A stretch of DNA of 64,000 nucleotides from Plutella xylostella (GCF_932276165.1 NC_064001.1:2239501-2303500); one strand, 5' to 3'; numbered from the stretch's first letter, positions 1 through 11,282 are shown. A program made the numbers and translations. The notes: generated by a model from the letters alone, not told the origin.

Positions 1-1187
1 GCATTGTGCCCAATACTGTTAAGAGTGTTTGAATTGTCATTGTATTGAAACTCGTACTCTTACTGAGTATACTTACTTATACTTACATATATCTTAGCAA
101 TGTAAAATTTCAGATAAATTCTTGCGATTTTCTTCTCAAGCAGACCAAACGTAACATAAGTCTGTATAGTTGCTTAAGTACTGTACCTTCAACCTAAAGT
201 TTCTGAAGGTAAAGGAAAACAAACTGTAAAATTGATATACTCAGATGAAATTAGATATATGAATACTGGGTTAACTAAGACTATTCTTTTTCTTTGCATA
301 TAAGTACCAAGTTGGGGCACACAATCACGTGCCAACGTAAACAAGATATATACCTTATAGAATGTTTATAGTAATCATATAATTTAAAGGATCACGAGTG
401 ATCTCAGAAGTTTTAGTCAATGAGTTCGAGACGAAAATAAGTAGTTTCAGTTTCATCAAAGTTGAAACAGTATGTGAGATGAAGTTGATTAGTGTCGTTA
501 CAGCTGTTAGAATTATATCACATTAGAATTATAAAACAAGTAATAAAGTAGCGCGACAACACTTGCATGGTTGCATGTTATGACCTATCAGTAACAGTAA
601 GTTGCCTATACAGAGAGATCAAGTTAAGTCAGTCATTCAGAACGTTGCATTGTGGTATGTGGTATTCAAAATATTTTTAAAATGAGTTATTTAGCTAATA
701 TTCAAATCTGTCGTAAAATTGGCCATTTTTATGAAAGTTCTGCTATGATTAATGTTATAACATTCTAGTAATAGCACGTAAAATAGCCCAGTTGCAGCAA
801 AAGCAATGCTATTAAGAAATAAGAATTCAGATCTAGTTAAGAAGTTAATCTAGACTACTCATTGACAATGTGGAATACCTACAAAGTAACTAAAATCTTA
901 GTGATAAATATCATGATGGTACAGTAGATCGATTATTAATTTAGAGTTTTACTTTACGAAACGTGGTCTTAAATCCATGGTTATAAACTTATAACAGTAC
1001 TGATATAGAGGAACGTTAGATATAAGACATAGACCACCACAGACTTAAATCAGTCATCAAAGATAAAATTCAGATTCACGTTAATTTGAATCCAAAATAG
1101 TTATAAAAACAAGTTTGCCATAGGTAAATAGTATGGATAACTAAGTAGTATATAAACACATCCCTTTCATTGAGATCTGCAATATTC
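1..1187. other. AT-rich non-coding stretch
   Basis: No open frame, RNA gene or known repeat is recognised here. The stretch probably lies in a downstream intron or flank of the minus-strand receptor gene whose second exon is at 6750-6871. No third receptor exon could be found in it. Confidence 0.5.
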
Positions 1188-1341
1188 TTACCCCCTTATT
1201 CATAGAGAAGTTACAGAGCGTTTTAACTAATAAACAGTTTTGTCCCTCTCCGACAAAGAACAATTTGTTCTTTGACAGAGAGGGACAAAACAGTTTATTA
1301 GTTAAAACGTCTTGTAACTTTTCTATGAATAAGGGGGTTAG
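1188..1341. repeat. Long inverted repeat (fold-back MITE)
   Basis: Two arms of about 75 bp (1188-1262 and 1263-1341) are near-perfect reverse complements with almost no spacer; the centre lies around 1260-1268. The left arm has a few extra bases near 1215. A related half-arm recurs near 31856-31890. The structure is that of a non-autonomous fold-back element. No flanking duplication was resolved. Confidence 0.7.
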
Positions 1342-2475
1342 ATTTTGTATCATTTTTAGAATCCAATTATGTGTGGTATACAATGTATAATTGTATACAT
1401 ATAATGCACATGACCTTAACTAGCATGTGGTATTGGTACCCATAAAGTAAAGTACCTACGTAAGAACAGAATTATATGTAGATATACATGGGTACGTACG
1501 TACGTCATCAATGTAAGAAGAATTCAATAGACAGATAGACGGTAATCCTCTTTATGTTTCCTTAACATACAGATGTTATATCAGAAGAACGTTGTATAAG
1601 TCAGAAGTTTAAGTAGTGTGAGTGTTGAGTGTTGAAGCAAAAGGGTACCTAAGTCTCAATTAAAATTAAATATTAACAATGTCCATGTTAAATATTGAGT
1701 ACCTACCTAACTAGAGAACGGATATGCAAACTGGTGCTTACGTACTATGTATTAGGCTTGAAGAAGGATAGATAGAATAAGTGCAACATGTAGGTACATG
1801 AGGTACATAGTCATTTGTTGCTGTTTGTTGTGTTTTAGTGTCAATACATGAAATGAATATTTGAGGCCCAATGGGGATGTAACTGAAATATTATGTAATT
1901 ATAAGATAAGATAAGAACACCTTAGTGCAAGGTAAGCAGATTGGGGCATATACAATACCGGATAAATTTTCAATGCCGGTATTGAGTTCCGGTTTACAAC
2001 TCAATACCGGGATTCCGGTATTAGTGCCGGTATTAGACTTCATTGTAATAAATGGCATATATTGTGTTTAAAGGTCGTATAGGACCAAATTAAACAAGAA
2101 AAGCAATAATTTAGTTTTTCTTACAACAATTGAGTATTAGAGTTTATATTTTATAATATATATTTTTTAACATTGATTTTCGTTTACGCATGGACAACAG
2201 TAGATTTCCAACGTTCGAAAACTGCATAAAACGGTTGGAAACAAGAGGGCTTTCATGGTATATAGGAACACAAGGCTAACTATATCTTAATCGCTTTATT
2301 TATAGCCTAAAAGAGTCCTATTCCGGTGTTACTTCAAAGCGTAAAGTTTGTCCGAGATCCCAGCATTACGGGATCCCGGTATTGCGGTGCTGCATGCCCT
2401 AATGCAGATAAACAGATATGCAAATGATGACCTGTGTGCATTTTATAGTGAATGGGTACTACTATACTTGTTCAT
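1342..2475. other. AT-rich non-coding stretch with CCGGTATT cluster
   Basis: There is no gene here. Between about 1957 and 2036 the motif CCGGTATT and its complement occur several times in direct and inverted order, and similar words recur near 2320-2395. This looks like a degenerate short repeat. Confidence 0.4.
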
Positions 2476-2690
2476 TGAGTCAGAGTCAGAGTCATTGAGT
2501 CAGAGTCAGAGTCAGAGTGAGATTCAGAGTCAGAGTCACAGTCAGAGTCACAGTCAGAGTCACAGTCAGAGTCACAGTCAGAGTCACAGTCAGAGTCACA
2601 GTCAGAGTCACAGTCAGAGTCACAGTCATAGTCACAGTCAGAGTCACAGTCAGAGTCACAGTCAGAGCCAGTGGCAAAGTCAGTGCCCGT
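2476..2690. repeat. Hexamer/dodecamer satellite (CAGAGT CACAGT)n
   Basis: About 215 bp of nearly pure GAGTCA/CAGTCA hexamers resolve mostly into a 12-bp unit, CAGAGTCACAGT. Open frames on both strands are by-products of a repeat whose unit is a multiple of three. A looser CAGTAT/CAGTAC array follows at about 2787-2840. Confidence 0.9.
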
Positions 2691-3902
2691 TGTAATTGGA
2701 AAGGTTGAGCTAATTTATAAGTAATGAACCTACCCATACATCTGAACTTTCATAGAACGTTGAACAGAACTATAGACATAATATAGAATTGCATATCAGT
2801 ATCAGTACCAGTACCAGTATCAGCATCAGTATCGGTGTATCACTAACCGTGTCATCAAACTCTGTATAATAACCAAGTCCAGTGTCAGACCAAGAGAGAG
2901 TTAGCCTCAGTTTAGGTATACTAAAGTATCTTATTCAAGATCAGGATCAGGACTTCTCTTGACTTTTATGTGGGTTTACTATCACATAATATTCCCAGCA
3001 ACTTGGTCCAAATATTACAAATACTTGTTGCAATGAATGTTTCCAAACTTATATCATAATCTGTTAATGATAAAGAGACAGATTCTTTAATGGTATCCTA
3101 ATATGAAGGGATGAAAAGACAGGATAGCACTCCTTAAGTTCAGGCATACAATAAGAGTCTGATGACTACTAAGCTAATGTTTTATGGCAGTAGACAGACA
3201 TAGGTATACCTGCTTTCACTAGGTATTTCAGTAACAAAATGGATTTGTTGTTTTGCTAGCATTTATTATCATTACCAATAACTAGCACTGTTTTATACGA
3301 ATAGTCGTATAGATAACAAACTTGCCATAGGGCAACGACGTAATAAGTCGAATACCAAATCACAATTTTTAACTTTAAACTACTGTTAACTTCCTATATT
3401 TGCCCTTGAACCATGTATATGTTGGTTCAACATTTTAACTGTCAAAGGCAATATGAAAGCATAAAAATAATGATGGTACAGAATGTAAAATATTAAAATA
3501 CACAGAAATTTACTCTAATGCTTGTTATAATAAAAGCTAAGGCTTAGAGATGTTCAAATTAAAAGTTTTTCTGTGCCGGGGAGGGTCTTCGAACGTAGTT
3601 CAAGATAATAGCTTGTAGTAGCTAACACTCCACTTATACCAATACATAAATACATATAGAATAATAAAATTGAGTTACAGTATGGTTATAGATGAAGAGA
3701 TTAATATAGTTGTTGTACATTGAACATTCATTTGGGATACCTACTAATATTTATACCCTTAGAATAGCAAACAATAAATACAATATTAATAAAGATAAAT
3801 GATAAGAATATGACATGATTATATTGTTTAGTCTGAAGCGTTAATTTAGCTATATGGGGGACGTGTCGACACCGAATACATTATTGTGTGTTGAAATAGA
3901 TG
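2691..3902. other. AT-rich non-coding stretch
   Basis: No gene, RNA or clear transposon boundary was seen, apart from the loose CAGTAT-type repeat at its left end. Confidence 0.4.
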
Positions 3903-3990
3903 TATTCTATTCTATTCTGTGCAGAGAGGGGGCGATGTTTCTGTGCGTGGCTCTCTCGAGTAGAACCTTTGTGCATTTCCCCTTGGTTTC
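3903..3990 (-). mobile_element. SINE 3'-end fragment
   Basis: The block from the ATTCT pentamer tail through 'ggctctctcgag' and 'cctttgtgcat' to a CCCC..GG motif matches the tail half of the full SINE at 43906-44240, in the same orientation. The tRNA-like head is absent, so this is a 5'-truncated copy. Confidence 0.65.
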
Positions 3991-4699
3991 GGCTAGGCCA
4001 GCCACAGCTCCCGAGTAAACTGTCACAATAGTTTGTTTGCTAATTCTTATTTGATTTAAGATTATCGTTGATTGAGTATTAAGATTTAGAGTGTTCAAGT
4101 GTCTACATGCTGAAGTCAACAGGACAAATAGCTAAAAGCAGAAAATTGCAGTACAGTCGTGTGTATTATGTGACAGATATCAGTAATAAATGTAAATGCA
4201 AGAAGAGGTGTAGTAAGAAAAGAAGAGGTGTAGTAAGAATAAAAGATAATAGAAAAATAGGATGAACTATTATTTGTAATAGAAGCCACATAGTAGAAGT
4301 ATCAAATAGAACTTGCAATAGAAAATTGCTTGAATTACTGGAATGTTGTTATGGTACGAAAGGAGAAGTGCAATTGAGGAACTTGTAGCAAAGGAGCCAA
4401 AACTAGAGATTGCTACCGATGTATGCTTTATTGCTTATTAATGAAACAGGCATTAATATAGACGTAAAATCAAAACACGAAAAATTTGAGAAGGGTCTAA
4501 TTTGTCGGTGGCTGATCTATACGTATACTTATGACCTATATTAGAATAGGTAAAAGCTTCTCACTCATAGAAACTTTTCTCTCGGCGGGAGTGTCCCGAA
4601 TTATCGGGAGTTGTACCGATTTCGACTCACAGAATAATCAAGATAATTATTCTGAGTGTAGACGAGCCTTAATATTAATATCGGCGAGTTGAGGGTAGA

Positions 4700-4900
4700 C
4701 TAATTTATCCACGTAAACGAGCAGCGCGGGAGCGCTTTTCACTTTTGGTGAGCAGCCGCGGTGAGCAGACGGAGAGTGAGGGAGTTATCAGTGTCGTGGG
4801 TGCGAGAGGACCCCGCGGAGCGGAGCCGAGGCGCCCAGGCTCGGGGAGCCGAGGCGGGCGTGATGGCCCGGTTCAGACAACAGCCAGTTACTGCAAGTGC
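4700..4900. other. GC-rich island of unknown origin
   Basis: About 200 bp of high-GC, CpG-containing sequence stands out from AT-rich surroundings. It resembles the GC-rich leader after the LTR of the BEL/Pao element at 20620-20870 in composition, but no LTR or primer site was found. It could be an old retroelement leader or a promoter/5' UTR. The open frame over it has no recognisable domain. Confidence 0.3.
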
Positions 4901-5103
4901 GCAGCTAAGTGACCTTTCTACTTACCTTTTATATCTCGTTTATGATTGATAAGTTATACCTACACTTGATTTCTTGATGTACCAATTGTGTTTATAATGA
5001 GTAAGGAAACTAAGGAGCTAATAATGTAAGGTTTAAAGGAGGTACGAGTACATACCGTACCCGTACCGTGTGATAATAGATAGATTAGATATTCAGTGCG
5101 CCA

Positions 5104-5213
5104 GGGGAAACAATCCCATGTGATCAGTGTAAGAAGCTAGGGAATCAATCCCATGTGATCAGTGTAAGAAGCTAGGGAAACAATCCCATGTGATCAGTCC
5201 CAGGGAACAACCC
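5104..5213. repeat. 35-bp tandem repeat, about 2.7 copies
   Basis: The unit begins 'gggaaacaatcccatgtgat' and continues with 'cagtgtaagaagcta'. It is repeated twice with one mismatch, then a partial third copy and a degenerate 'gggaacaaccc' remnant. Each unit contains a small GGGA..TCCC dyad. Confidence 0.8.
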
Positions 5214-5390
5214 TAGCGAGGCACGGGGTGGCTATAGGGGAGGTTGGAGGCCACTGGGGTGAAACCCCTAAGAACATCAGGATTATCCTTGACATTCAGA
5301 CGATCAGGTTATTAGACTGATCGGTCATCACGTGTGCGTGATATTAAGTAACTAATTTGTTTATGATATATCCCATATTCAGTTCGTCAC

Positions 5391-5420
5391 CGTGATTAGT
5401 ATGTTTGTACTAATCACGGT
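5391..5420. repeat. Short perfect hairpin
   Basis: CCGTGATTAGTA and its complement are separated by a few bases. It probably marks the centre or end of a small fold-back element. Confidence 0.5.
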
Positions 5421-5588
5421 TATTAATTATTAACAGTTCAGATATTCGCGTTTACTCATATAAATAGTTTAATGAATTCGCGACAACACGTGCACACGTT
5501 AGAAGAATATTAATAAATATAAATAGGTAGTAAATAATAGCAGTTTAACTATGTATAAAAATACTATAAAAACGAACAAATAATATTC

Positions 5589-5690
5589 AAACTAATCACC
5601 AAATTACTCCTAAACGGCAATAAACTATCTTAGCTGAATGACGCAATATTGAAGTACCTACAGTTATTTTGACAGCGAATCAGAATACTT
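5589..5690 (+). mobile_element. Fragment of TA-flanked MITE family
   Basis: The words 'caccaaattactcctaaacgg' (start) and 'gaagtac', separated by an AATGACG-type motif, match the internal part of the full copies at 9819, 14930 and 34530. Both terminal repeats are missing. Confidence 0.6.
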
Positions 5691-6159
5691 ATATTTCGTT
5701 CGACTAATGTGTCGGTGGTAGTAACCCCACCGGAAGTACCTACTGAAACTATTTCAAGCAACTCTGAACTTATCTCTACGCTTAGCGGGTTGAAGTTACC
5801 TGCACCTGCACAGCACAAAATTGATATTGAATAGCTACTGAACTACTATGGGGCGGGTGGCGGGTGACGCTAGAATTCGAACTTCACTCTGAGAAGACAG
5901 TTTTCTCGTTTTATAACCCGTTTACGGATAGTTTTACTGAAACTTTTAGTGTTAGTTGAAGCTCCAAAACTGTAGGTACTTAGTGTATGTGCTAGCAACG
6001 ACCACGGTTTACTTTTATAGGTATACTTAGGCGTTTTAGAGAATATATAATAATAATAATATTAACTACGTGCTTTTATAATATGTGGTGACATCTGATT
6101 CTCACGCACGGCCGGCGGCCTTCCAAACTTGGTATACTTACATTGTATAAGTACCATGT

Positions 6160-6233
6160 TTACCCTGGACGGGATTTAACCCCGCGTCCCCAGACTTTGG
6201 AAGCAGGTTTCCATACTGGAGCTATGCTGCCAA
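6160..6233 (-). mobile_element. tRNA-derived SINE head, degenerate
   Basis: On the minus strand an A-box-like TAGCTCCAGTATGG is followed about 35 bases later by a B-box-like GGTTAAATCCC. The spacing is tRNA-like, but the stems do not close into a tRNA. This is best read as an old SINE promoter head, not a tRNA gene. Confidence 0.4.
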
Positions 6234-6602
6234 CAATATCCCAATTAATATTGATGGGGATGATCAATGACACTCCACTCCATCGCCTTCGCACGTGAGT
6301 AACGCGAGGCTTTGACAAACACACTACAATCCAATAAATCAACGTAGTTTCAGTGAAACTGCCATAAATATGATTCAAACCAAAGATTGGTTCCAGGAAC
6401 CGTACCATACCACGTAAATTGTGTTTGTATTGGTTTGATTCGTTTTTTTGTGAAATATCTAACTTTATTAATTTTAAAGGTCGGCAGGTAGATAGACAGG
6501 TAATGAAAATATTATTAATGTCGTTTTATATGCACAGCCCCAATTTTACGACAAATTTCAGAGTTGGATGGGCTCTAAGAAACAGGGATACCTATCAAAA
6601 AC

Positions 6603-6674
6603 AGCTAGATTAGCGGCAGTCGCTGACTCGATACTTACTGAAATATCGAGTCAGCGACTGCCGCTAATCTAGCT
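6603..6674. repeat. Perfect 31-bp inverted repeat
   Basis: The arms at 6603-6633 and 6644-6674 are perfect complements around a 10-base loop. The right end lies 76 bp from the splice donor of receptor exon 2. It would form a strong hairpin in the receptor intron transcript. Confidence 0.85.
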
Positions 6675-6749
6675 AGCCAGTGGCCAATCCTTTCACCACG
6701 CTGACACGACAAGTATGACGACAAGTAGGAGACAGTTGGATTTACTTAC

Positions 6750-6871
6750 CTGTCCAGTGAGATGCAGACGAGTACGTTGGATGAGAGGTACAGTCCGAAG
6801 GCCCTAATGACCTGGAAGAACTTGCACGCGAAGTTTCCCGCCAACCACTGGTTGGTGGTTCGCCAGCCGAT
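6750..6871 (-). CDS. Neuropeptide GPCR (AKH/corazonin/ACP receptor family), coding exon 2
   Basis: On the minus strand the acceptor TTTCAG ends at 6872, and the exon reads 40 codons plus two bases to a consensus donor, GTAAGT, at 6749. The peptide starts IGWRTTNQW, contains the extracellular Cys before TM3 (FACKFF) and the family signature FGLYLSSNVLVCISLDR. The DR of the DRY motif falls at the splice junction in phase 2. The exon joins in phase 0 to exon 1 (26716-27051), which ends PLE, giving the PLE-IGW junction expected of insect AKH, corazonin and ACP receptors. No third exon could be found between 1 and 6740, so the rest of the gene lies beyond the window. Which receptor of the family it is remains open; an ACP-receptor-like identity is my best guess. 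Confidence 0.88.
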
Positions 6872-6952
6872 CTGAAACAATTTTCAAAACCTTTAAAAGA
6901 AGAAATAGGTACTCACCCACCTCTTCTCTTTTGTTTATGATCATGATCATCA

Positions 6953-7012
6953 AAAGCCTATAATCGTCCACTGCTGGACACGGCCGGCCCTATCTCAAGG
7001 AGCGCCACTTTT
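6953..7012 (-). mobile_element. RTE-like LINE C-terminal scrap
   Basis: The minus strand reads a fragment of the common lepidopteran LINE C-terminus (W-R-S-L-style, then a Q-W-T-style end) in short pieces. The same terminal region is longer at 11283-11590. It lies just upstream of the RBIS promoter. Confidence 0.5.
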
Positions 7013-7213
7013 ATTTAATGTAGGACGTTATTATTCTGAGGTGGTAACTGTGGCTCAGTGACCAGCCAAACGTCAAAGTCAGTGTCCGACTGTCAGTCGG
7101 TATGTCAATGTCATTGTCCAATCACCTGTCACTGTCACAACCTGTTTGTTTTGTTTGCTGGAGAAACGCACGTGAACGAAAATACTCCATAAAATTCTTA
7201 AAATATTCCGAAA

Positions 7214-9013
7214 ATGGGGAAAAACAAGAAAGGAGTGAAGGCAAACGTTTTCAAAGTAGCTGGGGCCAAGAGTTTGAAGAAATCTAAGGCCAAAGCAGTA
7301 AATTTGGGCCTCAAAGACGTACGTACCAATGCTATGTTTTTGATATATTACAAATAAGTACTTATTACAATAATAAATTAAGTATAATGCCTGGTGTAAA
7401 TACTGTTTATTTTTATAATATAGTTACTACAGATCATAGTGTGTACAATAACAACAGAAACTGATATTAAAAAAATCTAACCTAAAATCCTACAATAACA
7501 TATTTTTTTATTAGGTACTTATAGCCAAACCAGGAATATAAAAACCCTGTATTAAGAGCGCCACATTCGCGTTGAGGACTGCAACACTAAGTATAGTCAT
7601 ACCAATGTGAATTGGCCATGCTCAAATTTAAAATAGTAATTTTTTAAGATTTTTTTGAAAAGAGTGTCAGTAGCTCAGTGAGAGGATATATTCTATGGGT
7701 TCTTTGGAACTTAAGTAACATGACGTGTACTAACAGTCTAACTAGGTGAAGGAAAACATCGCGCAAACCCACATTTAGATTACAGTTGTGTAGGTATTTA
7801 GAATAGAATAGAATAGAATATATCTTTATTGAACACCACAAATTAAAATATAAAAAAAGATTATTTACCTTGTAGGTGTTTATTATAAAACATAAGTAAA
7901 TGAGAAGTCTTGGGTTCTTCTTGTAGAATAGCGTAGTTTAATTAAATTTACACATTTTAGTATAGTTTTACATTTTAGTTGCAAACAATCGAACAATAGT
8001 ATTTAGCATAGAGAAAGAAACAATATAGTTTTTTATGGACACAGATTACACTAGTTTCACAGATTAACAGTTTGCACTTATGGCGCTTTTACACGCGTGA
8101 ACAGTAGGTACTCATTATCGGCAATTTGAAAATAGATAAATTGACCTAAAGGCATATTTGCTGAAATGTTTTTAAGCATTCAAAAAACAAGAATAAGTGG
8201 CCTAATATTTTCCATCCTCACAGGAATTCGAAATAAAGTACATCTTCGCCTCTTACAGGTTTGCATGCAGAACTATGTAATAAGAAAGTTAAACCCATTG
8301 ACTGGATAAAATATGTGTAGATATAATCAGTGAAAATTAGAAAGTGAGAATCAATTTTCAATTTCTGTTTCAATTATTGTAATGTAGTTAATAAAAACTA
8401 CAGTAATAGCTTTAAAATTTGCCAATTCATTTGCTCATACTATACTATATACCTACAAATCATTTTGACAATAGCGTCAGTTATGTTATCAAGAGAAATA
8501 AAGTCCAATCCCACGGACTTTTACTCCGACAAATACTCGTGTATGTGGTAAATTAGTTTCCTTTCACGGCTATGGATAGTTTTCGGCATTTAGAAACACA
8601 AAAAACTCACAAAAGCTATAATAAACACTACGCATTGACAGCAACACAGTTTGACAGCAATAGACAAATGACATTTTGAGTTTATGACACTTTGTGATAC
8701 CAGTGCAAGAAAAAAGTTCTATTGCTTTTCCGCAATATGGCGAGGGTTTTTATATTCCTGGTTTGGCTATAATTAGTAAGTATATCTAAGTTTTAGATTT
8801 TGCTCAAAATATAGCTTTCTCTTTTCTCCATTGCAGATAAAACAAAAGGTTAAAGATATAGATGCTGAATTTATAGAAATCAACAAAACTCCAAAACCAA
8901 CACCAGTATCTAAAAAACCTGCAGTTAAAAAACAAAATAAACCCGAAAAAAAGAAGACAACTCCCCAAGATGTGGCCAAAACTGCAGAACAGATAGTGAA
9001 AATGGATTTATAA
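7214..9013 (+). CDS. RBIS: RBIS-type ribosome biogenesis factor (DUF4665), two exons
   Basis: Exon 1 is 7214-7318 (35 codons) with donor GTACGT. Exon 2 is 8837-9013 (58 codons and stop) after acceptor TTGCAG. The join is phase 0 and the product is 93 aa. The N-terminus MGKNKKGVKANVFKVAGAKS is basic and matches the start of the RBIS/C8orf59 family (about 100 aa in humans, nucleolar, involved in ribosome maturation); the LK-I--KV--ID--F stretch after it also fits. The C-terminal half is Lys/Pro-rich and probably disordered. The gene sits on the opposite strand within the 19.8-kb first intron of the receptor gene. Upstream (7130-7180) is a CCAAT-containing stretch. Its own intron is mostly a TIR transposon (7520-8771). 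The family call rests on the N-terminal half only. Confidence 0.8.
7520..8771. mobile_element. Non-autonomous TIR DNA transposon in RBIS intron
   Basis: A 29-bp perfect inverted repeat starting TATAGCCAAACCAGGAATAT occurs at 7520-7548 and again, reversed, at 8743-8771. The 1.25-kb interior has no transposase frame, and it contains a LINE-like tail (AATAG)n with TTTATTGAACACC at about 7801-7840. The ends carry TA, consistent with a TA-target element. It makes up about 80% of the 1518-bp intron. Confidence 0.75.
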
Positions 9014-9404
9014 ATTAATTTTGAATTAATTATGTAAGTTTGCTTATTTTTTTATTTGTAAATACATTTAACTTTATTACTATGTTAGATTTAGTATTCA
9101 TTTACACATCCTACTACTGAGTTGAATCATAGATATCAAATTGTTAGTGTTCTGCGTGCAAACGGTCAAATCATTATCCTTTATTGTGAGATCCCATAGA
9201 GATATTGAGTTGAACAGTATGTTGAAGTCTAACGTCCTTTGAGGATGGGATGAAAAAATCAACCTTGTATAACAAGCATGATAGAATTTTTAGGTTTTTA
9301 TTTTTTCCCAAAAGAACAAAAAAAAATTTCCCTAAAGAACAAGTAAGTAAATAAAAAATATAATTTGCTATTTAATATTATGGCAGTAGTGCTTATTAGT
9401 CTTA

Positions 9405-9560
9405 TTTTAATCTATCCATATCTATTACTGGACACCGGTCTGTCCTACAAGGTCTTAAAACATTCTGTCCTCAGCCTTCCTCATACTGCTATACCATTTA
9501 TCTAGTAAAGTCAACTTGAAGTTAAAGTGATCTGAGGAAATGCTTGAAAGAAGCATCCTT
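9405..9560 (-). mobile_element. Degenerate RTE-like LINE remnant
   Basis: The words 'tactggacaccggtctgtcc' and the following sequence resemble, on the minus strand, the decayed C-terminal end of the RTE-like LINE seen at 11283-11590. No frame survives. Confidence 0.35.
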
Positions 9561-9818
9561 GAGTTAGCCAGATAAGTCTGCGGGCTGTCAAAATTTTAAT
9601 TTCGGTTTTACTTTCATATTATTATAGAGCTCCACTATGTTATTGTATTTTTGATGTTTCCTTATGTCTGGTAAGTAAAGTTGGTTTTCGATTGCAGTTG
9701 TAAAAAATGTATGGGATTTGAACTGTCTAAAAACCAATAATATAATGGACAGAGTATAATTATATCTCTATTATTACTTTTGAATTATTATAAAGCCGTA
9801 GTTCTCTTTATTTAAATA

Positions 9819-10048
9819 CACTCATGGGCAATGAAAAAGTTCCACTTTGAAAAACACCAAATTACTCCTAAACGGAAAAAGCTAGCTTTATGACTTCTGC
9901 AACATTGAAGTACATTTAACGAAGCATCAGGATATTGCCAACTAAAAACAATCATATTTTGTTAAAATTTTTAATTAAATGTTGGAAAAAATTGGGGTCG
10001 TTTGGTGTCGACTTTTTGTGAGTGGAACTATTTCATTGCCCGTGAGTG
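9819..10048. mobile_element. TA-flanked MITE, full copy (230 bp)
   Basis: The 28-bp terminal inverted repeats begin CACTCATGGGCAATGAAAAA and end with the complement (CATTGCCCGTGAGTG). The element is flanked by TA at 9817-9818 and 10049-10050, as expected for Tc1/mariner-type mobilisation. The interior holds 'caccaaattactcctaaacg' and no transposase. Related copies are at 14930, 17228, 20373/23810 (split), 31644, 34530 and 36645. Confidence 0.88.
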
Positions 10049-10155
10049 TAGTTAGTTTTTACCTCATATCCTATTTATGTATGATTGGTAAGCAATTTCC
10101 CACAGCTGTCACGCACAAACTTATCTGGCGCGCTCCACTCTTCAATATAAATTAT

Positions 10156-10292
10156 ACCAACTTAAAGTGACAAAATGGGTCCCATAGACTGGACCTCACA
10201 GACAGACAGATTAAATTAAGAATTTACCTACACTGCGGTTATTTGGAGCACACCCACCATTTGACCCATTTTGGCACTTTAAGTTTTGTTGG
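10156..10292. repeat. Inverted-repeat element (about 137 bp)
   Basis: The left arm around 10161-10181 (CTTAAAGTGACAAAATGGGT) is answered by its complement around 10262-10282, and the similarity extends outwards to CCAA/TTGG. It is a fold-back MITE-like structure with no coding content. Confidence 0.65.
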
Positions 10293-10574
10293 CCAAGTTT
10301 AAAGTATATTAAATTTAACAAAATTATTTAAAAAATTATAAGAAAGAAAAACAATCTTTGAAGACAAAAGTCAGCAAATATCCACAGAAGTATCCTTATT
10401 ATTCACTGCACCCACGACCCGTAAACATAGAGACCGAGACACGACAATTTACTGCCTAGACTTCCTACCTAGATCTAGGTAAGTGAAAATTAACAATTTA
10501 ATATTGCAACTTTGTACGACACGAGTGCAGAATGGAGACGCAATTTTCCACATAAAATTACACAATTTATTTAT

Positions 10575-11125
10575 ACAGGATGTCACATAAGTCTATGTGA
10601 TCCTGGTAGGAAGTGATACAAATCTTCATTCTATGTAACTTTTGTTGTTGGGCTTTCTACGAAATTCGACAAAAAACAAGGTAGGTACTTCGCATACCAA
10701 AAAGTAAAACGCTTTTAACCGCCATTTCTCTATTTATGTTATTTACTACCGCTATTTGTGAAAATAAGGATTATTATTAACTAGCCGTTCCCGCGAGCTT
10801 CGCATCGCCTTAAAAAATCCCGTGGGAATTCCGGGATAAATAGTAGCCTATGTTCTTTCTCAGGGTCTAGAGCATATGTACCTATACCAAATTTCATTCA
10901 AATCCGTTCAGTAGTTTTGGCGTGAAAGAGTAACAGATAGACAGACAGACACAGTTACTTTCGCATTTATAATATTATATAGTTAATATAGTTATGATAA
11001 GCATCTTACACAATTTGTTAGGAGTACCCATAAAAATATTGTCGGAATAACAAAAATGCTTCGAATGACTATTTGTATCACCTCCTACCGAGATTACGTT
11101 GACTTACTGAGACACCCTGTATGTC
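10575..11125. mobile_element. TIR DNA transposon, non-autonomous, hosting a Helitron-like repeat
   Basis: The ends are about 55-60 bp imperfect inverted repeats reading ATACAGG(G/A)TGTC inwards, including a shared 'gtaggaggtgatacaaat'-type block on each side. The 10781-10985 dispersed repeat lies inside. No transposase frame is present. Confidence 0.65.
10781..10985 (-). mobile_element. Helitron-like non-autonomous repeat
   Basis: On the minus strand this reads from a TATAATATTATAAATGCGAAAG-type start, through TCTGTCTGTC, 'ttcacgccaaaactactgaa' and 'tttcattcaaatc' complements, to a GC-rich hairpin and the end GGCTAG. The 5' AT-rich start, the terminal CTAG and the lack of terminal inverted repeats fit a Helitron-type element. 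Copies occur at 14404, 28243, 34148 and 45016. Confidence 0.55.
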
Positions 11126-11282
11126 CTAGTAAGTAGGTACCTACGTACCTACTACGAGTACCACTTACCTGTTTACGAGCTGGGAGGCGAATTTAACCGA
11201 CTTTCTACGTGAGAGGACTACCTACTTACTTTATCAATGTAAGTATGTTATTTTGTACAACTACTTACAAGAACGTAGGAAA

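Noticed and set aside
2348..2695. 115-residue Ser/Gln/His-rich open frame
   Set aside because: It is the translation of the hexamer satellite and non-methionine upstream sequence, and the opposite strand and other frames are equally open.
5104..5213. Possible CRISPR-like repeat array
   Set aside because: The units are directly abutting with no spacers, and the DNA is eukaryotic.
6160..6408. 82-residue minus-strand frame
   Set aside because: It overlaps a tRNA-like SINE head and AT-rich sequence. No GPCR-like or other domain was found, so it is not receptor exon 3.
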